Part shown: piece by piece, positions 1 to 6,910 of the stretch | Numbering within the stretch: position 1 is the first letter of the stretch | Layout of the letters: the number at the start of each line of letters is the position of its first letter | Assembly (NCBI RefSeq): GCF_035818635.1 | Contig: NZ_JAYLLH010000042.1 | Coordinates: 1-19,885 of the forward strand | Direction of reading: 5' to 3' | Origin: Mesobacterium_A hydrothermale | GTDB lineage: Bacteria; Pseudomonadota; Alphaproteobacteria; Rhodobacterales; Rhodobacteraceae | DNA length: 19,885 nt | The notes under the pieces: generated by a model | Database searches by the model: none | Seen by the model: the letters and a program-made list of their open reading frames with translations, nothing else | What the model was told of the DNA's origin: nothing | Translations under genes and position numbers: made by a program

Positions 1-73
1 TTTGGCGGGCAGACCCCAACGACATCATCGCCGCAAGAAATCGAGGGTTCCAAATGTTGGATTCAATCCACTA
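1..73 (+). mobile_element. Insertion sequence end, probably IS630-like (left edge)
   Basis: The first 75 bases recur exactly, inverted, at 19809-19883, and nothing else in the window is shared at this level between the two edges. Read on the + strand, the segment encodes the last residues of a transposase-like protein and ends at a CTAG (71-74). IS630-family elements insert at TA, often within CTAG, and duplicate the TA, so the element probably ends at base 71 with the TA at 72-73. The methyltransferase-type reading frame to the right only begins to look like its family after this point. The family assignment rests on the C-terminal residues and the TA target. The rest of the element lies outside the window. 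Confidence 0.6.
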
Positions 74-74
74 G
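3..74 (+). CDS. Transposase, C-terminal fragment (IS630-like), cut by window edge
   Basis: Only the last 23 residues and the stop are present. They end IIAARNRGFQMLDSIH, which resembles the C-terminus common in IS630-family transposases (IIAA..RG.Q.LDSIH); this is from memory of the family, not a search. The stop codon TAG (72-74) takes its first two bases from the presumed TA target site, so the gene appears to end exactly at the tip of the element. The catalytic DDE domain would lie upstream, outside the window. An identical fragment lies on the minus strand at the right edge. Confidence 0.5.
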   Translation, partial: WRADPNDIIAARNRGFQMLDSIH

Positions 75-75
75 G

Positions 76-976
76 CGAGTTTCTGGCGACCCACAACGAC
101 CCTTGCTATTTCCACGAATTCGCCACGCGCGCGGCGGGACAGGGGCTGGCCTATCTGGGCGAGACCGAACTGCGGTCGTCCCTGCCAGAGGCGATGCCCG
201 CAGAGACCGGCGGCCTGATCCGCAAAATTGCAGGCGACGACGGGCTGGCGCTGGAACAATACATGGATTTCTTCGGTGGTCGGCAGTTCCGCCGGTCGCT
301 GCTGGTGCGGGCTGATCAGCGCGCGCGCGTCAGCCGGGCGATCCGTGCCGACCGGTTGACAGGGCTGCACCTGGCATCGTCGCTGCGCGAAGGCGCGCCG
401 GAAAAAGCCGGCGATCCGATCCCGTTTGCCGACGAAGGCGCGCGGCTGATGGTGTGCGATCCGCTGTCGCTTGGGTTGTACCGGTTCTTGCAGGCGGCCT
501 GGCCCGACACCCGCACCCCGGATGAAATCCGCAACCACCTTGTCCAAGCCGGTGTCCTGCGCGGTGACAGTGCCTCGGCCGATTTCCTGCGTTTCCTGAT
601 GTCGCCGGTGGTTGGCGGAACGGTGCGCATCGCCCGCCAGGTGCGGCGGCTGGGGCGGGCCGACGATCCGCGGCCCGAAATCTGGCCAATGGCGCGGCTG
701 CAATTGGCCCAAGAACAGCCCTGGGTTGCAAGCCAGCTGCACAAGGTGGTCAAGATCAAGGACGACAACGCCCGCTTCCTGGCCCTTGTCGACGGCACCC
801 GCGATCACGCCGCGCTGGCTGCGACCCTGGCGGATATGCTGCTGGACGGTCGTTTGAAATCGGACCTGCCGGACGGTGTCGGCAGGGACCAATTGCTGCC
901 AGAGTGCCAGCGGCTGGTGCAGCAATCGCTTGACTTATGCCAGCGACAGGCAATTCTGAAATCAGACGATTCATAG
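76..976 (+). pseudogene. Methyltransferase regulatory-domain protein (PKMT-like), 5' end removed by insertion sequence
   Basis: About 300 residues remain, beginning EFLATHNDPCYFHEFATRAA. This is the typical opening of the methyltransferase regulatory domain (PF10119 type: HNDPCYFHEF...GL.YLGE.EL). A second region (about residues 80-160 of the fragment: 'RRSLLVRADQR', 'RLTGLHLASSLR', 'ARLMVCDPLSLGLYRFLQAAWP') matches the C-terminal winged-helix part of protein lysine methyltransferases of this family. The N-terminal SAM-binding methyltransferase domain, expected in an intact protein of roughly 500 residues, is missing because the insertion sequence lies directly upstream. The frame runs open into the element, so the apparent longer ORF is a chance fusion. 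It is probably inactive as a methyltransferase. Relatives such as rickettsial PKMT methylate lysines of outer-surface proteins; a similar role here is inference. Confidence 0.7.
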
Positions 977-1060
977 ATTTCTGGCCAGAGTTATTGCTGC
1001 CCGCGTCCGGGTCTTCCCGCCTTGCGTGTATTGGTATCGTTGGCTGCCTGTGGGGGCGAC

Positions 1061-4000
1061 ATGAGTACCGATATTTTCCTGAGTTTCAGTGGCGGCGAAA
1101 TTCCCGTTATCGGGGATTCCAGTGACCCCGACCACAAGGCCAGCTTTGACGTCGTATCCGTCGATTTCACGCTTTACACCGATTTTGCGGACAACAAGAG
1201 CAGCCAGACAACCATCGAGCCGCTGCTGATCGAAATCGCGGGCATGAAGCCGGGCGGTATCCTGTTGCAAGATGCGTTGCTGAGAGAGACCAGTTTCAAA
1301 GAGGCGCAGCTGACGTTCGTTGCCGACGGGGCGCAAAATGGCAGCGCGGAACGTGTCTTGCAGAACTATTCGCTGAGCGGCGCACAGGTGCTGGCGATGG
1401 GGGTGTCGCAGACCGGGAACACAATGCTGGCTGTGTCCTTTGATTCACTGAAGATCGAAACCATCGGCTACAGCGATCTGGGGGCGGTCGAAAGCAAGAT
1501 GACGCGCGAGGTCGAATTCATTATCGACGACTCCGCGATCAGGCAGGATACCACGGTCGGCAGTCAGCGCGGCAGCGACTATGGCCCCGAGGTTGACTTT
1601 GACGCCTACCTCAAGCTGGGCAATGTCGCTGGCGGGTCCGAAAACAGCCTGCACAAAGGTGAATTCGAACTGGTCGACATGGATTTTGGCCTGGCGCGTG
1701 TCGACAACTCGGCCACCCCGATTGAACCGGTCTATGTCGAATTCGACCCGCAGGACGTGGGACTTGTCCAAGTCTTGAACGCCGTCCTGCTTGGCACCTC
1801 GCAAACGGCTGATTTCAGTCAGGTGAAACGCGATGTGAACAGCGAGGAAGAGCAAGTCATCCAGACCATCACCCCGGATGCTGTGCTTGCGACATCATTC
1901 GTCCGCGATGACGATCATGCGACGCGCGTCGGGTTCACCTTTCTGACGGCGCTGGAAGCAAAGCTGCAGTCCATCGAGCCCGGCAACGACATCACGGTGG
2001 ACTATTCCTACACAAGCAAAAACCCGGAACTGGCCGGCTCGCCCCGGGCGGACGGGATAAGCGGACTTGGGCAGGGGGTCCAGTCCAGTGATCGCTATTT
2101 CCTGCAAATAACTGATATTCCTAACGTAAATCACGATCAGGTGTTGCGGCGGGAGTTCGCCTTCGAGCTGTCGGGATTCGGGTTTGGCGTCGAAGCGCTG
2201 TCTGACTTTAATGAATTCGGAGTGCCGGTTTCGGGAAGAGTGCCAAAGTTCACCACTCTGACGGTCGATTTCCTTGATGACGAGATTGAATTCGCACAAG
2301 TGCTTCAGGCGCTTTCGAAAGATACCGAATTTGGCGGGGTCACGATTACCCGCAGCACGTTCGACGAAGTGCCACTGGAAACTGTCGAACTCGCCGGGGC
2401 CGCGGTCGAAGGTCTGTTCCTGCAGAACGATCTTGCACCGCGCGTCACTTTTGATTTCGAAGCGATCCAGTATCAGTCTTACAAGCTTTCCGAAGAGCTG
2501 AGAACGTCGGCCGTCGCAGATCGGAGCAAGTGGTCGGTTTACCAGAACAAGGCGGCCTTTGAAGCGGAAGACGACCCGGTTGGGTTCTCGGGTTTGTTGA
2601 TGACGTCAGACGGCCTCATCCCGCGTGAGTTGCGCGATGACTCGAGCTCTGACTATTTCCTGAAGCTGGGCGATATCGACGGCGAAAGCGTTTCCAAGTT
2701 TTTCGTCGGGGCGTTCGATGCCGTCGGGTATGAATTCGACCTGATGCGCGCGTTGGTCTATGGCGATGGTCCGAGCCAGTTGATCATGCCGTTTTCTGTC
2801 GATCTGGAACCTTCCGATCCGGGCATCATCAATCTGATGGCATCGGCGGTGGGGGGGAAATTGCCCACATCGCTCGAGTTTACCGCGACGAGGGAAGCGA
2901 GCCTTGAAGGTTTCTTTGATCTGCGCGTGCGGCTGGACCAGCCGTTCATCCTTGGGGTTGATACCAGTTCTTCCACCGCGACACGGGTGAATTTCGGTTA
3001 TTCCGGTGGCACGCTCGAATTTGGCGAAACTGACAACAAAGGTGCCTTCACGTCACAAGAGATGTCGTTTGGCAAATTCGTCTCGTATTCTTCGAAAACC
3101 TCGATGACATTCTTGTCCGGCGTTGCGACCGGGTTCGACCGACCAGATCAGTCCAGTATCGCGCAAGAGCCGGGTCTGATCTTCATGGAGGTGACCGACG
3201 CCAAGCTTGGCCCGTTCGTGGGGGCAGTCACCAACAAGGAGCATCTTGACGACTTTCAGGTCGGGAATGTCGATTTCGACCTGGCTCGGACGTTGGATGT
3301 CAGCGAAACCGACAGCACCGGCGACGGTCTTCCCGACACCACGACGATTGACTATTCCCGCGGTCTGGATCGCACGATCTCGGTGGATTTGCGCCCCGGA
3401 CAGAAGGGCAATCTTGCCTTGATGGACGCGATGGTATCCGGTGCGGTGCTCGATAACGTCAAGATCACCCGGTATCTTGACGGCCGGCTGGGCGAACTTT
3501 CGCAAAACTTACAGACCATCGACATGAGCGAGGTGTCGGTCATCGACATTTCGATGACCAGCGACACCTACACCCGTGTGACCTTCGCCTTTCAGGACGC
3601 AACCATCGAACAAGAACGGGCGGGGGAGGGCGGTCAGACCGCACGCACCGAAACCGTGGATATCAAAGCGGATACTTTTGGACAGCAGAATCCGGGGCAG
3701 ATCGCGGCGCCCAGCACCACGCCCCGCATCGGGTCTGACGTCCTACTGCGCAGCTTCCTGGATTTCCAGCACGAAGACATCACCGGAACCTCTGCCGACA
3801 AGCTGCACCAGGACCAGTTCGAACTGTTCGACTGGAACCTTGATCTGGCCGCGCTTTACGACATTGGGCAGGTTGGTCAAACCGGGGTCGACCTGGCCCC
3901 CTTGACGGTGCGCCTGCCGGCGTTCAGCCCCGGGCTGGTGAAACTGATGGAGGTCACGCAGAACGGCGAGGCCATCCCAGGCATGACACTGTCGGTCGCA

Positions 4001-6853
4001 ATCTCTACCGGAAACGGGGGCTTTGCGGACTTCGACGTCTTTGACTTCAACAACGTGACCCTTATCGGTGTGAACCAGCGCGACGATGAAATCGAGCTCG
4101 CACTTGGCTACAGCCTGATGACGCGCAAGCTGCGCGACATGACACAACAGGGCGAATTTACCGATTTCAGACAGACCCTGGACTTTGGCACCGACGACGT
4201 CGTCAACGGTGACCTGGGCGACAACGTGCTGAAAGGCGGCAAGGGTCAGGACACGCTGTTCGGCGACGATGGCGACGACGACGTTGACGGGGGTGCCGAC
4301 AACGACAAGATCGAAGCAGGCTCGGGCCGGGGGAACGACACGTATAACGGTGGCGACGGCGTTGACACGATCACCTATACCTCGACCTCTGCCGGAATCG
4401 TGGTGAACCTGGATCTGGGCACCGCCAGCGGCCCCGAGATCGACACGGATCAGATCGCGGGGGTCGAAAACATCGTTGCCGGTGACGGTGCCGATGACCT
4501 GACCGGCTCTGCCGATCCCAACCGGATCGAAGGCGGGCTTGGCGATGACACCCTTCTTGGACTGGGGGGCAACGACACGTTGATCGGGGGGGCGGGGAAT
4601 GACAGCCTGTCCGGGGGCGGCGGCGACGACAGTCTGACCGGCGGCAGCGATGCGGACACCTTCGTGGTCGAACTGGGGATGGGCCACGACACGATCACCG
4701 ATTTCGACGTGACGCAGGACAGGCTGGATGTCTCGGCCTTGTCAGAGCAAGAACTGGGGGCCGTCACGATTGGCCAGACCGCCGCGGGCGACCGGACGGT
4801 TACGTTGTCGGACGGCAGTTCGATCACCCTGACGGGGGTTCCGCTGAACTATGCGCCCACCGGGGCGCTGACGCTGTCCGGTACGGCGCGGCAGGATGAG
4901 ACCCTGACGGCAGATCCCTCGACCATCGCCGACGCGGACGGGCTTGGGACTTTCGCGGTGGAATGGTTGCGCAACGGCACCCCGATCGCCGGGGCCTTGG
5001 ACATGACCTACCAGCTGACCGGAGACGACGTTGGCAACGTCATCCGCGCCCGGGTGACCTATACCGACGGCTTTGGTACGTTTGAAACCGTGACGAGCCT
5101 GCCGACCGATCCGGTCGAAAGCCTGAACAACCCGGTCGCCGGGCATCCGGTGCTGACCGGACAGCCAACCCAGGGCTTTGTGCTGAACGCGGACACCACG
5201 GGGATCAGCGATACAGGCGGACTGGGGGAATTCCACTACCTCTGGCTGCGTGGAGATGCCGAAATTGCCGAGGCCAACGGGCAAAGCTATTTGCTGACGC
5301 AAGCCGATGTCGGGTTCCAGATCCGGGTTGAGGTGTCTTACGTCGACGGGTTCGGCGATGACGAGGCGACGACCAGCGCGCCGACAATGCCGGTGGCCAA
5401 TGTCAACGATCCGGTCGAAGGGCTGCCCGTGATCGACACGATTGCCCCGCGGGTCGGGGCGTTCTTGGCGGTCGATCCACTGGGGCTGAGCGACCCCGAC
5501 GGACTGGGCCAATTCGGATACCAATGGTTGCGGGACGGGGCGGATATCGTCGGGGCAACCGGGGCAACCTATCGCGTTGTGGCCGAGGATCTGAACGCCC
5601 GGTTGTCTGTGCGGGTCGGGTATGCCGACGGCTTCGGCGCCGAGGAAGGCGCGACATCTGCCCCCACCATGCGCGTTCTGCCCGAACGGCTGACCGTGTC
5701 CGGCAGTTCCGGCGATGATGTCCTGATCGGCACGGATGCCGGAGAAATCTTCTTTGGCTTTGCCGGCAATGACACGATTCTTGCCGACGGCATGCAGGCG
5801 CGGTTTTTCGATTACCACCCCAATAACTACCCCGAAATGGTGTTCCGCCTGTACCAAGCGGGGCTGGGCCGGGAACCGGACCGGCCCGGGCTGCTGGACT
5901 GGATGACCAAGCTTGACGCGGGTTATATCAATGAGCTCGGTTTGGCCCGCAGCATTGTGAACAGCGCCGAATTCAGCAGCGTCTATGGCCCTCTGGAGGA
6001 CGCGGCGTTCATCCAGTTGCTTTACCAAAACGTGCTTGGACGCGATGCCGACCCGGGAGGTTTGCAGAACTGGCTGGAGCAGATGACGGTCGTCGGCCAG
6101 ACCCGCGCGCAAGTCTTGCTGGGCTTTTCCCAAAGCCCCGAATTCATCACCAGCACGGCCGGGGCGGCGGCGCAATACATCCTGGAAACCGATCCGGCGG
6201 TCTGGTCGGACGACGTGTTCCGCCTGTTCCACGCCACGCTGGCGCGCGATCCTGATCTTGGCGGCTTTCTCGACTGGACCGCGCAACTGTCAACCGGCGT
6301 GCCCCTTTTGACCGTGATGGCCGGCTTTGTGAACAGTGCCGAATTCCAGGCCACCTATGGCAACCTGACAGACACCGCTTTCGTCGATTTGCTGTACCAG
6401 AACGTGTTGGGCCGTGGCGCGGACGCGGGCGGGTTGGCGCATTGGCTGGGCGAACTTGGCGGCGGCGCAAGCCGGTCGCAGGTGGTCTTTGGCTTCTCGC
6501 AAAGTGCGGAATTCGTGGCGCAGCAGGCCGAGCCATTGGAGGCATGGATGCGATCCCTGTCGGGCGATGACCTGCTGTCAGGGGGAACGGGGGTTCAGAG
6601 GCTTGCCGGTGGCATCGGGCCGGATACGTTCATGTTCAGTTCGGCCGAACCGACCTTTACCACGATCCTCGACCTGGAACCGTGGGATACCCTCTGGTTC
6701 AGCGGCTTCGGCTATGCTTCTGCCGCCGACGCGATCACTCGGATGAGCCAGCGTGACAACAATGTGGCGTTCTATGACCCGGATCACGGGGTCAGCGCCA
6801 CCTTGCTGGGGTGGCAGTTGGATCAGATCGACGAAGATATGATACTGGTTTGA
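1061..6853 (+). CDS. Giant RTX protein with six tandem Hcp-like domains, Ig-like repeats and DUF4214 domains
   Basis: About 1930 residues. Six consecutive units of about 160-180 residues begin near 1, 175, 341, 529, 703 and 887. Each opens like a type VI tube protein Hcp, e.g. 'TDIFLSF', 'DAYLKLGNVAGGS', 'SDYFLKLGDIDGES', then a 'F-x-V/L-x-x-x-x-F-x-L' strand, and later a 'V-x-F-x' strand like Hcp's final sheet. Then follow RTX nonapeptides (about 1045-1205; 'GGLGDDTLLGLGGNDTLIGG' style), three Ig-like repeats (about 1265-1540; 'WLR(N/D)G..I.GA....Y', 'V.Y.DGFG'), a short RTX block, two DUF4214 domains (about 1588-1700 and 1715-1824) and a tail ending ILV. No signal peptide is visible. RTX repeats plus such a tail suggest calcium-dependent folding after type I secretion. 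The ATG at 1061 is chosen because the Hcp-like fold starts there (MSTDIFL); GGGGG at 1052-1056 is a weak ribosome site. A TTG 13 codons earlier is less likely. The function is unknown, and no enzymatic motif is evident. Confidence 0.8.
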   Translation: MSTDIFLSFSGGEIPVIGDSSDPDHKASFDVVSVDFTLYTDFADNKSSQTTIEPLLIEIAGMKPGGILLQDALLRETSFKEAQLTFVADGAQNGSAERVLQNYSLSGAQVLAMGVSQTGNTMLAVSFDSLKIETIGYSDLGAVESKMTREVEFIIDDSAIRQDTTVGSQRGSDYGPEVDFDAYLKLGNVAGGSENSLHKGEFELVDMDFGLARVDNSATPIEPVYVEFDPQDVGLVQVLNAVLLGTSQTADFSQVKRDVNSEEEQVIQTITPDAVLATSFVRDDDHATRVGFTFLTALEAKLQSIEPGNDITVDYSYTSKNPELAGSPRADGISGLGQGVQSSDRYFLQITDIPNVNHDQVLRREFAFELSGFGFGVEALSDFNEFGVPVSGRVPKFTTLTVDFLDDEIEFAQVLQALSKDTEFGGVTITRSTFDEVPLETVELAGAAVEGLFLQNDLAPRVTFDFEAIQYQSYKLSEELRTSAVADRSKWSVYQNKAAFEAEDDPVGFSGLLMTSDGLIPRELRDDSSSDYFLKLGDIDGESVSKFFVGAFDAVGYEFDLMRALVYGDGPSQLIMPFSVDLEPSDPGIINLMASAVGGKLPTSLEFTATREASLEGFFDLRVRLDQPFILGVDTSSSTATRVNFGYSGGTLEFGETDNKGAFTSQEMSFGKFVSYSSKTSMTFLSGVATGFDRPDQSSIAQEPGLIFMEVTDAKLGPFVGAVTNKEHLDDFQVGNVDFDLARTLDVSETDSTGDGLPDTTTIDYSRGLDRTISVDLRPGQKGNLALMDAMVSGAVLDNVKITRYLDGRLGELSQNLQTIDMSEVSVIDISMTSDTYTRVTFAFQDATIEQERAGEGGQTARTETVDIKADTFGQQNPGQIAAPSTTPRIGSDVLLRSFLDFQHEDITGTSADKLHQDQFELFDWNLDLAALYDIGQVGQTGVDLAPLTVRLPAFSPGLVKLMEVTQNGEAIPGMTLSVAISTGNGGFADFDVFDFNNVTLIGVNQRDDEIELALGYSLMTRKLRDMTQQGEFTDFRQTLDFGTDDVVNGDLGDNVLKGGKGQDTLFGDDGDDDVDGGADNDKIEAGSGRGNDTYNGGDGVDTITYTSTSAGIVVNLDLGTASGPEIDTDQIAGVENIVAGDGADDLTGSADPNRIEGGLGDDTLLGLGGNDTLIGGAGNDSLSGGGGDDSLTGGSDADTFVVELGMGHDTITDFDVTQDRLDVSALSEQELGAVTIGQTAAGDRTVTLSDGSSITLTGVPLNYAPTGALTLSGTARQDETLTADPSTIADADGLGTFAVEWLRNGTPIAGALDMTYQLTGDDVGNVIRARVTYTDGFGTFETVTSLPTDPVESLNNPVAGHPVLTGQPTQGFVLNADTTGISDTGGLGEFHYLWLRGDAEIAEANGQSYLLTQADVGFQIRVEVSYVDGFGDDEATTSAPTMPVANVNDPVEGLPVIDTIAPRVGAFLAVDPLGLSDPDGLGQFGYQWLRDGADIVGATGATYRVVAEDLNARLSVRVGYADGFGAEEGATSAPTMRVLPERLTVSGSSGDDVLIGTDAGEIFFGFAGNDTILADGMQARFFDYHPNNYPEMVFRLYQAGLGREPDRPGLLDWMTKLDAGYINELGLARSIVNSAEFSSVYGPLEDAAFIQLLYQNVLGRDADPGGLQNWLEQMTVVGQTRAQVLLGFSQSPEFITSTAGAAAQYILETDPAVWSDDVFRLFHATLARDPDLGGFLDWTAQLSTGVPLLTVMAGFVNSAEFQATYGNLTDTAFVDLLYQNVLGRGADAGGLAHWLGELGGGASRSQVVFGFSQSAEFVAQQAEPLEAWMRSLSGDDLLSGGTGVQRLAGGIGPDTFMFSSAEPTFTTILDLEPWDTLWFSGFGYASAADAITRMSQRDNNVAFYDPDHGVSATLLGWQLDQIDEDMILV

Positions 6854-6867
6854 TGCCGGGCGCCTTT

Positions 6868-6896
6868 TTGCGTAAAGTTCTCTGGGACTTACGCAA
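6868..6896. promoter_or_regulatory. Perfect inverted repeat just upstream of the second RTX gene's ribosome site
   Basis: TTGCGTAA (6868-6875) and TTACGCAA (6889-6896) form perfect 8-bp arms around a 13-base loop in the 57-bp gap between the two RTX genes. The right arm abuts the strong ribosome site TAGGAGG (6897-6903), 7 bases before the ATG at 6911. There is no T-run after the stem on the + strand, so it is not a classical terminator. It could be an operator, an mRNA hairpin affecting translation of the downstream gene, or a processing or attenuation site that sets the ratio of the two proteins. Confidence 0.5.
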
Positions 6897-6910
6897 TAGG
6901 AGGCCCGTCT

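Larger units (their letters stand above)
1..75. repeat. 75-bp inverted repeat, left copy (partner 19809-19883)
   Basis: Bases 1-75 equal the reverse complement of 19809-19883. Base 76 (c) no longer matches its partner. The last two matching bases beyond TA (gg) are probably chance agreement of the flanks. Being far longer than the terminal repeat of one IS, the match means that both edges contain the same end of two copies of one element, pointing outward from the intervening 19.7 kb. Confidence 0.85.

Noticed and set aside
2..976. A single 324-aa protein starting with an Arg-rich segment at the window edge
   Set aside because: The first 24 codons are out-of-frame insertion sequence; the same bases encode the transposase C-terminus in another frame and recur at the right edge. 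Only 76-976 belongs to the methyltransferase-type gene.
4200..4660. DNA-level tandem repeat or CRISPR-like array
   Set aside because: The periodicity comes from RTX nonapeptide codons in frame; units are not identical and there are no spacers.
4742..6286. Long minus-strand open frame (514 codons) across the Ig/DUF4214 part of the giant gene
   Set aside because: It lies opposite a clearly coding frame with recognisable domains; high GC keeps the antisense frame open. Its product shows no domain, and it has no ribosome site context.
1061..6853. Part of a type VI secretion gene cluster
   Set aside because: Apart from the Hcp-like units no sheath, baseplate, membrane-complex, VgrG or ClpV gene is present, and RTX repeats point to type I export.
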